A stretch of DNA of 64,000 bases from Cohnella rhizoplanae. Lineage in GTDB: Bacteria; Bacillota; Bacilli; Paenibacillales; Paenibacillaceae. Each line of letters begins with the position of its first letter. The stretch's first letter is position 1. The notes under the pieces are model-generated. The model searched no databases. It had not been told where the DNA came from and saw only the letters and a list, made by a program, of their open reading frames with translations. The stretch lies in NCBI RefSeq assembly GCF_948329515.1, contig NZ_CAOJCN010000001.1, positions 372,001-436,000 of the forward strand, given 5' to 3'. This document shows, piece after piece, positions 32,302 to 41,026 of the stretch. Position numbers and translations under genes: made by a program.

Positions 32302-35300
32302 CTAGCTGTTCTTGATCTCGATGGACGGCGAGGCATCGGAGGCGCCGGTATCGTTGACGGCCCGTATCCGGTACCAACCTGCCGTATTGCTGCCCGAGAC
32401 CGTGTACTGCGTCGATTGGGTAGATTCGACGCGCCGGTAATTGCCCTGTTCGCTGGCGCTGTACCACACCTCGTACCGCGTTACGTTGTCGGCGTCGGGA
32501 TTGGCGTTCCAGCTGAGCGTCGCGCCGCCATCCGAAGGTTGGGCGGCAAGTCCGCTTGGCGCGGATGGCGCTGCGGGCTGCGCCTGGTCAGGGTCGCTCG
32601 ACGGCACCGGATCGCTCGGGAGCGGATCGGCCTCGCCATTGTCCTCGCCCTCGAGCGGCGGCAGCTCGTCGGTCGGGTCTTCGGTCTCGCCTCCGCCTCC
32701 GCCGATCGCCGCGGAGCCGCTGCGTCCCGATTCGTTGCCCGCCACGTCGACGGCCGTAACCGCATAGCTGACGCTGCCGGAGGACGAATAGTCGATGAAG
32801 CGGGTTTCCTCGCCGGTCAGCACCGAGTTGCCTACCTTGACGTAACCGCCGCCGTTCGCCGAGCGGTAGAGCCTGTATCCCACGACATCCGCCTGCGGAC
32901 TCTTGGAGAAGGAGATTCTCACCTTGCCGCCGCCCAGCTGCTCGACCGCGATATTGCCCGGCGCGCTCGGCGCCGAGCCGTCGTCGACGCGCGGATCGGG
33001 CTTCGACGGCGCTCCGCCTGAGGCGTCCTTCGGCAGATAGTAGGACAACGCCTTTCGGCTCGAAGCCGGCACCTTGTCGAGCGCGGCCTTCAGCTCCTCG
33101 ATCAGCTCGTCGAGCGGCTTTTCGCGCTTGACCATGACCGACTGGCGGAGCATGTCTTCCGGCGTCTCCGGCGAAGGCTGGTAGTTCACGCCGTTGTAGG
33201 AGATATACTTGACGGCGACGAGCGCGTCGTCGTCTTCTGTCGGTATGAACTTTTTGTTGAAGATGTCGGTCACGAGCTTGCCTGCCGACCGGGTCAGCTC
33301 GGTCGGTAGCTTGCCGCTGACGCTGGATACGGTCATCGAGACGATGCCCTCAGGCTTCTTGAATTCCTGGGTCGGGAAGAGCTCGGGCCTTGCCTCCGTA
33401 ACTTCATTCATGACCTTGGTCCATATTTCTCTAGCGCGCGCGTGTCCGTCGGTGGACAGCGTGTGGACCGACTTCTCGTAGCCTGCCCATACGCCGAGCG
33501 TGATGTCGGGCGTGAAGCCCTCGAACCAGACGTCCGCGTAATTCTGGGTCGTGCCCGTCTTTCCGACGATCGGAATTTTGCCGTAGCTTTTGAAGCCGTT
33601 TTTAACGGATTTGCCGGTTCCGTCCGTGACGACCGTTCGCAGCATGTCGGTCATCAGGTACGCCGATTGTTCGGAGACGACGCGCTTCGGCGCCGCTTTG
33701 TGCTCGAAGACGATGTTGCCGTATGAGTCCTTCATTTTCTCGACCAGGTAGGCGTCGTTGAACACGCCTTTGTTGGCGATCGCGCCGTATGCGTTGGTCA
33801 ACTCCTCGACGGTAACGCCGTACTTGAGGCCGCCGATAACGCCGGTCTGCGCATAGTCGTCATCGGGCACGAGCGTCGTGATGCCCAGCTGCCGCGCGAA
33901 GTTCCAGGCGCCCTTAATCGTCACCTTATCGAGGAACACCTTAAGGGCGGGCAGGTTAAGCGATTGATTCAGCGCGTAGCGGGCCGTCACGAGTCCCGAA
34001 TAACGGTTGTTCGAATTTTTAGGGATGTGCATGCCGGAGCTGCCGTTCTTGAGTATGATCGGAGCGTCGTCCAGAATGCTGGCCGGGCTGATGAGTCCTT
34101 TGTCGATGGCGGGCAGATAGGCGCCGATCGGCTTCATGGCCGAGCCAGGCTGTCTCTCCATCTGCGTGGCGAAGTTGAGCTGCTCGATGTGGAAGTCTCT
34201 GCCTTCGATCATGCCCAGGATCGCGCCCGTCTTGTGGTCCAGCATGACGGCGGCCGTCTGCTCGACGCCCTTGGTCTTGCTGTCGGGCGAGAAGTTTTTC
34301 GGATCCTCCGCGACCGCGTGCATCGTATCGTACACCTTTTTATCGATCGTCGTGGTGATCTTGTAGCCGCCTCGGAGCAGCTGTTCGCGCGCATCCTCGA
34401 TAAGAGAGGCGTTTTCTTTGTTTTTCAAGTCGTCGATGGTCAGCGTCGGATTCTGCTGCAGCACGAGCTGCATGGCCGCCTGACGCTCGACCTCGAGCAT
34501 GAGGTACGGATAAGTGTTGTAGGCTTTTTCCGTCGGTTTGGCAAGCGACTTGTAGACGTCGAAGGCGATCGCCTCGTCGTACTGCTGCTGGTCGATCTTG
34601 CCGTACTCGAGCATCTTCTGGAGGACGAGCTTCTGTCTCGCCAGCGCCCGTTTGAAGTTGGCTTCGTTGAAGTCTCCCTTGCCCGTGAACGCGGAGTACG
34701 CGGACGGACGCTGCGGAAGGCCGGCCAGGTATGCCGCTTGCGCCAGATTGACCTTGCTCAGGTCCTCAATGCCGAATATGCCCTTGGACGCGGCTTTGAT
34801 GCCGTATATCTGATAGCCGGACGCCCCGTTTCCGTAAGGGATCTTGTTCAGGTAGGCGGTGAGGATTTCTTCCTTGCCGAGGAACCGTTCGAGCCGCAGG
34901 GAGAGGAAGATCTCTTTGGCTTTGCGGCTCTGGGTCTGGTCGAGGCTCAGGAAAACGCGCCGCGCGAGCTGCTGCGTGATCGTGCTGCCGCCTGTCTGCA
35001 CGTCTTCGTTCAGCAGCTGCTGCTTGACCGCGCGGAACAGTCCGTTCGTATCGACGCCGATATGGTTGAAGAAATTCTTGTCTTCGATGGACAGGACCGA
35101 ATCGATAATGACCTGCGGAATCTTGTCATACGTAATCGGCTGACGGTCCTCCTCGGTGCGAAGCTGTCCGATCAGCGTGCCGTCGCGGAAATAGACGAAA
35201 CCGGTTGCATTGTTCTCGTTGATTTTCTCTTCGATCAAAGCTCTCGAACGGATCGGATCGTCCTTGACCAGAGCCGCGATATATCCGCCGACCGCTCCGC

Positions 35301-35433
35301 CCGCTGCCAGACCGGCCAGGACCGCGAAGAGTACGAGCCATAAAATGGTATAAGTAAACAGCTTGGCTGCCATGACCCAAGGCGAGCGTTTGGCGCGCTT
35401 CGGCTTCTTGGGAGGTTTCTTCGTATCGCTCAT
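32302..35433 (-). CDS. class A penicillin-binding protein (PBP1A family) with FN3 tail
   Basis: This is a 1043-residue protein, with AAGGAGG upstream of ATG 35433. A short basic cytosolic leader precedes one membrane helix (about residues 22-52). The GT51 glycosyltransferase domain has EDKNFFNH with the catalytic Glu and GGSTITQQLARR. The transpeptidase domain has SAMK (nucleophile Ser, in RQPGSAMKPIGAY), SLN and VGKTGTTQN. Two fibronectin type III repeats (about 810-890 and 950-1040) are joined by an acidic Pro/Asp/Glu-rich linker. It polymerises and crosslinks peptidoglycan. FN3 tails are also found on B. subtilis PonA, but this one is longer. Confidence 0.93.
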   Translation of the reverse strand: MSDTKKPPKKPKRAKRSPWVMAAKLFTYTILWLVLFAVLAGLAAGGAVGGYIAALVKDDPIRSRALIEEKINENNATGFVYFRDGTLIGQLRTEEDRQPITYDKIPQVIIDSVLSIEDKNFFNHIGVDTNGLFRAVKQQLLNEDVQTGGSTITQQLARRVFLSLDQTQSRKAKEIFLSLRLERFLGKEEILTAYLNKIPYGNGASGYQIYGIKAASKGIFGIEDLSKVNLAQAAYLAGLPQRPSAYSAFTGKGDFNEANFKRALARQKLVLQKMLEYGKIDQQQYDEAIAFDVYKSLAKPTEKAYNTYPYLMLEVERQAAMQLVLQQNPTLTIDDLKNKENASLIEDAREQLLRGGYKITTTIDKKVYDTMHAVAEDPKNFSPDSKTKGVEQTAAVMLDHKTGAILGMIEGRDFHIEQLNFATQMERQPGSAMKPIGAYLPAIDKGLISPASILDDAPIILKNGSSGMHIPKNSNNRYSGLVTARYALNQSLNLPALKVFLDKVTIKGAWNFARQLGITTLVPDDDYAQTGVIGGLKYGVTVEELTNAYGAIANKGVFNDAYLVEKMKDSYGNIVFEHKAAPKRVVSEQSAYLMTDMLRTVVTDGTGKSVKNGFKSYGKIPIVGKTGTTQNYADVWFEGFTPDITLGVWAGYEKSVHTLSTDGHARAREIWTKVMNEVTEARPELFPTQEFKKPEGIVSMTVSSVSGKLPTELTRSAGKLVTDIFNKKFIPTEDDDALVAVKYISYNGVNYQPSPETPEDMLRQSVMVKREKPLDELIEELKAALDKVPASSRKALSYYLPKDASGGAPSKPDPRVDDGSAPSAPGNIAVEQLGGGKVRISFSKSPQADVVGYRLYRSANGGGYVKVGNSVLTGEETRFIDYSSSGSVSYAVTAVDVAGNESGRSGSAAIGGGGGETEDPTDELPPLEGEDNGEADPLPSDPVPSSDPDQAQPAAPSAPSGLAAQPSDGGATLSWNANPDADNVTRYEVWYSASEQGNYRRVESTQSTQYTVSGSNTAGWYRIRAVNDTGASDASPSIEIKNS

Positions 35434-35607
35434 TTATGTATCCTCCTTCAACAAAACAGACTTATTATACCACAATCGGTCATTGTTTGACTTCCTTCGA
35501 AGCGGCGTGCGATAACGAGACCGGGTAAAATCGGAATATATGTTCGCTCCAAGCGGACGAGGGTTTCCATTTTTTTCTCCCATTGGACGATATCAGGGAC
35601 CGGTAGA

Positions 35608-35632
35608 GAAACTTTTGGAAATGTTTGTCGTA
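35608..35632 (+). promoter_or_regulatory. ECF sigma-W-type promoter of nfeD-floT
   Basis: GAAAC (35608-35612), 16 bases, then CGTA (35629-35632) matches the sigma-W consensus TGAAAC-N16-CGTA. In B. subtilis the homologous yuaF-floT operon belongs to the sigma-W regulon, so the match is expected. Confidence 0.7.
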
Positions 35633-35682
35633 TCTATTGAAAGACGGCTGAAACGGATGCTGGGGCAGAAGGAGAGGGAAGC

Positions 35683-36183
35683 ATGGAGATTTTGTTCTGG
35701 AGCTGTCTGGCGTTCGGCGTGTTGTTGGCGCTCGCGACGCTATTGATCGGAGACTTCGGCGGCACGTTCGACTTTCTCCCGCACGATCTGTTCGAGCCCG
35801 TCGTTCTTGCGGGCGGCATTACGATCTTCGGCGGAGCGGGACTGCTGCTCGACCGCTACGCCCCGCTTGCCTCGGGAGGTGTTTACGCATGCGCCGCAGC
35901 CGCTGCCGTGCTCGGAGCTCTGGCGATGCATTTCGTGTACGTGAGACCGATGCGGGACAGCGAGAATTCCGTCGCGTATTCGATCAGGGACCTGGAGGGC
36001 AAGCGCGCCGAGGTGATCACGTCCATACCCGCCGTCGGCTACGGCGAGGTACTCGTGCGCGTAGGTGCGGGCAACGCCAACCATATCGCCGAGAGTTTCG
36101 ACAAAGAGGCGCTCGCCGAAGGGACGAAGGTCGTCGTCGTGCGGGTGAAGGACGATGTGCTGGGGGTATCGAAGCTCGATTAG
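35683..36183 (+). CDS. NfeD-like membrane protein (YuaF type)
   Basis: ATG at 35683 with AGGGAAG upstream gives 166 residues. Three hydrophobic segments (about residues 3-22, 38-56 and 66-87) are followed by a soluble OB-fold domain (about 100-166: LEGKRAEVITSIPAVGYGEVLVRVGAG...KVVVVRVKDDVLGVSKLD). This is the short NfeD form that lacks the protease part. NfeD proteins are almost always paired with flotillin, whose gene follows after 35 bases, and they act in the organisation of functional membrane microdomains. Confidence 0.88.
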   Translation: MEILFWSCLAFGVLLALATLLIGDFGGTFDFLPHDLFEPVVLAGGITIFGGAGLLLDRYAPLASGGVYACAAAAAVLGALAMHFVYVRPMRDSENSVAYSIRDLEGKRAEVITSIPAVGYGEVLVRVGAGNANHIAESFDKEALAEGTKVVVVRVKDDVLGVSKLD

Positions 36184-36218
36184 GCAGGACTCATTTTAAG
36201 GACTAGAGGAGAATGCTC

Positions 36219-37757
36219 ATGATTTCAGAGGCGCTGTATATTCCGATTATTGTCGTTGCCGTATTGCTCGTGCTGGGGATCGCCTTCTGGGCGCGATACA
36301 AGACGGTGGCGCCGGACGAGGCGATGATCGTGACCGGCTCGTTCCTGGGCAGCAAAAACGTATCGGTCGACGAGTCCGGCCGCCGGATCAAGATCGTGCG
36401 CGGGGGCGGCGCGTTCATTTTGCCGATCTTCCAGCAGTCGCAATTTCTCTCGCTTCTCTCACACAAGCTCGACGTGAGCACGCCCGAGGTGTACACCGAG
36501 CAGGGCGTGCCCGTGCTGACCGACGCGGTCGCGATCATCAAGATCGGCGGCGCGGTCGAGGACGTGGCGACGGCCGCCGAGCAGTTCATGGGCAAGCCGA
36601 CGGAGGCGCTGCGCGGCGAAGCGCAGGAAGTGCTCGAAGGCCATCTGCGCGCGATCCTCGGCACGATGACCGTCGAGGAAGTGTACCGCAACCGCGAGCG
36701 CTTCGCGCAGGAGGTCCAGGGGCAGGCCGCACGCGACCTGAAGAAGATGGGCCTTCAGATCGTCTCGTTCACGATCAAGGACGTGCGCGACAAGCATGGC
36801 TACCTCGAGGCCCTCGGCAAGCCGCGGATCGCGGCCGTCAAGCGGGACGCGGACATCGCCGAAGCCCAAGCGATCCGCGATTCCCGGATCCAGAAGGCCG
36901 CCGCTGAGGAGCAAGGGCAGAAGGCCGAGCTGCTGCGCGACACCAACGTCGCGGAGGCAACCAAGGAAAAGGAACTGAAGGTGGCCTCGTTCAAAAAGGA
37001 ATCCGATCTGGCGAAGGCCGAAGCGGATCAAGCCTACTCGATCCAAGAAGCGCGCTCCAAGCAGAGCGTCGTCGAGGAGCAGATGCAGGTCGAGATCGTG
37101 CGCAAGGAACGCGAGATCGATCTGGAGGCCAAGGAGATTTTGCGCCGCGAGAAACAGTATGACGCCGAGGTCAAGAAAAAGGCGGACGCGGACCGCTATG
37201 CGGTCGTCCAGGCTGCCGAGGCCGACAAGGCCAGACAGATGAACGAAGCCGACGCGCAAAAGTACCGTATCGAGGCGGAGGCGAAGGCCAATGCCGAGCA
37301 GAAGCGTCTGAACGGTCTGGCTGAGGCCGAAGCCGCGAGAGCGAAGGGGACGGCGGAGGCGGAGGTCGTGCGGCTTCGCGGTCTGGCAGAGGCCGAGGCG
37401 AAGGAGAAGCTCGCGCAGGCGTTCGAGAAATTCGGAGAGGCGGCCGTGCTCGATATCATCGTCAAGATGCTGCCCGAGCTCGCCGGCAAGGTGGCGGAGC
37501 CGATCTCCGCGATCGACAAGCTCACGGTCGTCGATACGGGCCACGGCGAAGGGGCCGCGCGCGTCAGCAATTACGTGACGTCGCTCATGGCGACCGCGCC
37601 TGAGATGCTGAAGAGCGTGTCCGGCATCGACCTCGGACAGCTCGTCCAGCGTCTCACAAAGCCCGGCTCGCCCGCGCCGGCACTGTCTCAGGCGCAAGCC
37701 TCCGTCCCGCAGGTACTGCCGCAGCAGGCCGGCGGCTCGCAAGGCACGAACGCATAG
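36219..37757 (+). CDS. floT: flotillin
   Basis: ATG at 36219 is spaced eight bases from AGAGGAGA (the ATG at 36213 is too close), giving 512 residues. An N-terminal hydrophobic hairpin (about residues 4-23) anchors it. The SPFH/PHB domain (about 25-200: VAPDEAMIVTGSFLG, FILPIFQQ, LTDAVAIIKIGG) follows. A long Ala/Glu/Lys-rich coiled coil (about 205-410) with repeated EA motifs comes next, then a Pro/Gln-rich tail. It scaffolds membrane microdomains. Operon with nfeD behind a sigma-W-type promoter. Confidence 0.95.
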   Translation: MISEALYIPIIVVAVLLVLGIAFWARYKTVAPDEAMIVTGSFLGSKNVSVDESGRRIKIVRGGGAFILPIFQQSQFLSLLSHKLDVSTPEVYTEQGVPVLTDAVAIIKIGGAVEDVATAAEQFMGKPTEALRGEAQEVLEGHLRAILGTMTVEEVYRNRERFAQEVQGQAARDLKKMGLQIVSFTIKDVRDKHGYLEALGKPRIAAVKRDADIAEAQAIRDSRIQKAAAEEQGQKAELLRDTNVAEATKEKELKVASFKKESDLAKAEADQAYSIQEARSKQSVVEEQMQVEIVRKEREIDLEAKEILRREKQYDAEVKKKADADRYAVVQAAEADKARQMNEADAQKYRIEAEAKANAEQKRLNGLAEAEAARAKGTAEAEVVRLRGLAEAEAKEKLAQAFEKFGEAAVLDIIVKMLPELAGKVAEPISAIDKLTVVDTGHGEGAARVSNYVTSLMATAPEMLKSVSGIDLGQLVQRLTKPGSPAPALSQAQASVPQVLPQQAGGSQGTNA

Positions 37758-37797
37758 TGATCGATATCCAGCAAGCCATCATCTTTTTACCGGAAAA

Positions 37798-37837
37798 AGC
37801 AGAAGACCCGTCCGCTCGAGCGGACGGGTCTTCTGCT
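37798..37837. terminator. 40-bp perfect palindrome, hairpin between floT and rpsD
   Basis: Bases 37798-37837 read identically on both strands (half-site AGCAGAAGACCCGTCCGCTC). It can fold as a hairpin of up to 18 bp. On the minus strand it is followed by TTTTT, so it can terminate rpsD; the floT side has no T-run but the stem would stop or protect that message. Confidence 0.7.
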
Positions 37838-37866
37838 ACAAAAAACGCCCCGGACAGGCCGGGGCG
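37838..37866 (-). terminator. rpsD terminator
   Basis: CGCCCCGG (37846-37853) pairs with CCGGGGCG (37859-37866), with TTTTTT on the minus strand. The 40-bp palindrome lies immediately beyond it as a second terminator. Confidence 0.9.
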
Positions 37867-37888
37867 CGGAATTGCGAAGGCAAAACGA

Positions 37889-38488
37889 TTAGCGGCTGTA
37901 GAATTCGACGATTTGTTGTTCGTCGATATCCTGGGACAGCTCTTCGCGGCTAGGCAGGCGAACGTACTTGCCTTCCATAGCGGCTTGATTGAGGTCCAGG
38001 TAGCCGGCGATGTGGTGGCGGGAATCCGAAGCTTCCTTAACCGCCTTCAGTCCGCGGCTGCGCTCGCGAAGACCGATGATGTCGCCTACTTGTACCGTGT
38101 AGGAAGCGATGTCGACCTTCTTGCCGTTCACGGTCACGTGGCCGTGGGAGACGAGCTGGCGCGCGCCTGCGCGGGAGTTGGACCAGCCGAGACGGTATAC
38201 CAGGTTGTCCAGGCGGCTCTCAAGCAGGAACATGAAGTTTTCGCCCGACTTGCCCTTCAGCTTGGAAGCGCGGTCGAACAGGTTGCGGAATTGCTTTTCG
38301 TTCAGGCCGTACATATGGCGAAGCTTTTGCTTTTCGAGCAATTGCATGCCGTAGCCGCTGATCTTGCGGCGTTGGTTCGCGCCGTGTTGTCCCGGAGGGA
38401 ATGCGCGCTTAAGATCTTTGCCGGTACCGCTCAGGGAAATGCCGAGGCGGCGGCTCAGTTTAAATTTAGGACCGGTATATCTGGACAT
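37889..38488 (-). CDS. rpsD: 30S ribosomal protein S4
   Basis: This protein has 199 residues from ATG 38488 behind AAAAAGGAG. It begins [19 protein letters not shown] and has the S4 RNA-binding domain (about 91-150) [35 protein letters not shown]. The N-terminal cysteine zinc motif is absent (C-minus form: [16 protein letters not shown]), as is common in Firmicutes. S4 initiates assembly of the 30S body and represses its own mRNA. A 178-nt leader with a strong promoter fits autoregulation. Confidence 0.97.
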   Translation of the reverse strand: MSRYTGPKFKLSRRLGISLSGTGKDLKRAFPPGQHGANQRRKISGYGMQLLEKQKLRHMYGLNEKQFRNLFDRASKLKGKSGENFMFLLESRLDNLVYRLGWSNSRAGARQLVSHGHVTVNGKKVDIASYTVQVGDIIGLRERSRGLKAVKEASDSRHHIAGYLDLNQAAMEGKYVRLPSREELSQDIDEQQIVEFYSR

Positions 38489-38666
38489 GAATGTGTGACT
38501 CCTTTTTCAAAAGGGAATTTTTGAAAATGGGTTGTCGTTGCGCCGAACGCATTCCATACAAAAGGATCGGATCGTCCGATCTCTCTTCTCGGCAAGAAGT
38601 TCAGCCGCTGCCCGCCGAGGGAACCGTTCGTGAGGGTGACACAAACAATGAGCCCAATGTTCAACT
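38489..38666 (-). ncRNA. rpsD leader (S4-type autoregulatory 5' UTR)
   Basis: Between the predicted start of transcription (about 38666) and rpsD lies a 178-nt untranslated stretch. It contains pairable segments, such as CCCTCGGCGGGCAGCGGCTGAAC and the GAGAAGAGAGATCGGACGATCCGATC region. In Bacilli S4 binds such a leader to repress its own synthesis. I infer this class from position and length; I have not folded it rigorously. Confidence 0.55.
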
Positions 38667-38672
38667 ATAGAT

Positions 38673-38700
38673 ATTATAAGAGAAACTAGAGCAATGTCAA
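38673..38700 (-). promoter_or_regulatory. sigma-A promoter of rpsD
   Basis: On the minus strand TTGACA (38695-38700), a 16-base spacer and TATAAT (38673-38678) make a consensus promoter, as expected for a ribosomal protein gene. In the remaining 38701-38877 I see only a short direct repeat GACGCAA and a possible TATAGT box before the cyclase gene. Confidence 0.85.
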
Positions 38701-38877
38701 GGTTAAGACGCTAACAGCTGGAAAACTTAAATTGTACTTGATTTATTATGGGAAATCGAACGTTTATCTAAGTGCGGAGACGCAAGACGCAAGTCCCGAT
38801 AATTGCTCGCTTTCTAGTGCAAAAATCATGAGTCCATTGTATAGTTACTTATAGAAGCGCGGCGAGGAGGGTCCGGG

Positions 38878-40857
38878 ATGGTTCAACCAAGCGAAAAATT
38901 AGACTCGGTTCGACATCATCGCGCGGGATTCGAGCTTTATCGCGCCGCGGATGACCTGCCGTCTTGGATAGCAGGCCAAGAATTAACGGAAGCGGATCTT
39001 CCTTACATACACCAGCTGCTGGAAAAAAGCTTCGGCGACTGGATCGAGCAATGCGAGGGTTTTCCCTGGCTGTCCGGTTGGCCGATCGTGCTTCTTCATC
39101 CCGATTATACCGCCGTCGCCGCTGCCGGCGCGACTTCCGATGCCGAGCTGCCGGCGGCGTGGCATCCGGACGCCGCGGGGCCGACAGCGGCCAGCATGGC
39201 GCTCGAGTCCTGCAGGCCGGCTCTCCTGCGCGCCGAAGATCACGAACACCCCTTGCTCAGAAGCCGGGATACGCTCGCCGTTCCGATATTCACCCGTTCC
39301 ACGGGATTCGTGTGCGCGGCGATCGCCTGTTCGGCGCCCGCCGGCGCCGCCGGCGCCGGGGAGCTCAAGCTGCTGCAAGCGGCCGCGCTCCACTTCAAGA
39401 GCTGCATGTACCGCCGGTTCGAACATCTGTTCATCGAGGACCAGCTGTACGCCGTCCATCTCGCGAGCCGGGAGGACCAGCGCAGAGACCGCTTGCTGGA
39501 GATCATGCGCCGGCTGAACGACCACATCGACGTGGAGAACGTGCTTACCGAGGTGTTCAGCAGCCTCGAGCAGCTGTACCCGACATGCCGGACGAACCTC
39601 TTTTTGTCGCAGGATTACAGCAGCATCAACGAGCGGGTGCAGCCGCTGGCATTCCATCAGCAGGACATGGACCTGTGCTGGAGAGCGTTCATGGACGGCG
39701 AACGGCGCGAGGACGGGGAGGGCGACCACCGGCGGATCGCATTCCCGCTGGCGGGCAAGCAGGGCGTGTACGGCGTGCTGCGCCTCGACTTGTCGGCCGA
39801 ACCGTTCGACGATCTCGATATGCGCTTCGTGTCCACGCTGACCAGCGGGGCGGGCACCGCGTTCGAAAAGGCGCGCATGCACGAGCAGGCGAACGTACTG
39901 ATCGGGGAGCTGCGCCTGATCAACGAGCTGACGCAGCGCCTCAACAGCAGCCTGCGCCTGTCCGATACGATCCAGTTCGCGACGGCGGAGCTGATGACGA
40001 TCTTCCATGCGGACAACTGCTTCATTCTTCAGCTGGATCCGCAGCAGAATCACTTCAGCGTGATCTCCTCCAACGTGCCGGAACTGAACAGAGAGGTATT
40101 TTCGATCGACTACGGGTTCTGCGGCGTCATGCTGGCGACCAAGGAGCCGATCATACTCTCCGATTATCATTCGGCGACGCCGGTGAGATCCCAACTGCTC
40201 GAAGCGACGCGCTCGCGCTCGCTGATCGCGTCTCCGCTGCTGCTGAACGGCGAGGTGATCGGCGCGATCATGGTGACGCACAGGCAGCCGAACCATTTTT
40301 CCTACGAGAATTACAAGCTGCTCCAGATTCTGTCCGCGCACATCGGATTGGCCGTGTCCAACTCGTCCCTCCATGCCGAGGTCCGGCGCATGGTCATCAC
40401 GGACAACCTGACGGGATTGTACGCGCGGCATTATCTCAACGAGCGGATCCAGCGCAAGCAGGAGAAGGACGCCTCCGGATCGTTGATCGTCGTCGACATC
40501 GATCACTTCAAGAAGATCAACGATACGTACGGCCATCAGGTCGGGGACGCGATCCTGATTCAAGTGAGCTCGATCATCCGCAGCGCGATCCGAGAGAGCG
40601 ACATCGCGGCCCGCTGGGGCGGCGAGGAGCTCGCCATCTATCTGCCGCAGCTGAGCCTCGATCAGACGCTCAAGGTCGCCGAGCGGATCCGCAGCCGCGT
40701 CGAGGAGGAGACCGCGCCCAAGGTGACGGTGTCGTGCGGCGTCTCCGAGTGGTCGTCCGCCGACGAACGGGTGAGCGTCGAGTCGCTGTTCTACCGGGCG
40801 GACATGGCCTTGTACGAGGCCAAGCACCAGGGACGCAACTGCGTGACGATCGGTTGA
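38878..40857 (+). CDS. dgcP: GAF-GGDEF diguanylate cyclase (DgcP-like)
   Basis: This protein has 659 residues from ATG 38878, six bases after GGAGGG. No membrane helix is seen. Two or three GAF-like regions fill residues about 60-490, the last being clear (DTIQFATAELMTIFHADNCFILQL ... ASPLLLNGEVIGAIMVTHR). The GGDEF domain covers about 500-657: DNLTGLYARHYLNERI, VVDIDHFKKINDTYGHQVGD, then RESDIAARWGGEEL. RESD five residues before the signature is an intact inhibitory I-site. GGEEL ends in Leu instead of Phe, so activity is likely but not certain. In B. subtilis dgcP (ytrP) is also close to rpsD. Confidence 0.85.
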   Translation: MVQPSEKLDSVRHHRAGFELYRAADDLPSWIAGQELTEADLPYIHQLLEKSFGDWIEQCEGFPWLSGWPIVLLHPDYTAVAAAGATSDAELPAAWHPDAAGPTAASMALESCRPALLRAEDHEHPLLRSRDTLAVPIFTRSTGFVCAAIACSAPAGAAGAGELKLLQAAALHFKSCMYRRFEHLFIEDQLYAVHLASREDQRRDRLLEIMRRLNDHIDVENVLTEVFSSLEQLYPTCRTNLFLSQDYSSINERVQPLAFHQQDMDLCWRAFMDGERREDGEGDHRRIAFPLAGKQGVYGVLRLDLSAEPFDDLDMRFVSTLTSGAGTAFEKARMHEQANVLIGELRLINELTQRLNSSLRLSDTIQFATAELMTIFHADNCFILQLDPQQNHFSVISSNVPELNREVFSIDYGFCGVMLATKEPIILSDYHSATPVRSQLLEATRSRSLIASPLLLNGEVIGAIMVTHRQPNHFSYENYKLLQILSAHIGLAVSNSSLHAEVRRMVITDNLTGLYARHYLNERIQRKQEKDASGSLIVVDIDHFKKINDTYGHQVGDAILIQVSSIIRSAIRESDIAARWGGEELAIYLPQLSLDQTLKVAERIRSRVEEETAPKVTVSCGVSEWSSADERVSVESLFYRADMALYEAKHQGRNCVTIG

Positions 40858-40895
40858 AGGCGAAGAGGACAGCATCTAGAACGAGGACAAGCGGG

Positions 40896-40918
40896 GACAA
40901 GCGACGCTTGTCTTTTTT
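40896..40918 (+). terminator. terminator of the cyclase gene
   Basis: GACAAGC-gac-GCTTGTC is followed by TTTTTT. Confidence 0.8.
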
Positions 40919-41026
40919 GCGCGCCGCGATGCGCGATTTTCATTTAGCTTATCCGGTCTGATACAATGTGAATACGCTTGAGGCGGGGCATTAACCATAG
41001 ACAACGGACAACCGGAGGTCATACCG

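Noticed and set aside
35530..35545. LexA box upstream of nfeD
   Set aside because: The GGAATATATGTTCG stretch differs from CGAAC-N4-GTTCG at two positions in one half-site, and flotillin is not an SOS gene in related bacteria.
38983..40875. 630-residue minus-strand and 665-residue plus-strand frames over the cyclase gene
   Set aside because: Both are shadows in other frames of the GAF-GGDEF gene, which shows clear domain motifs.
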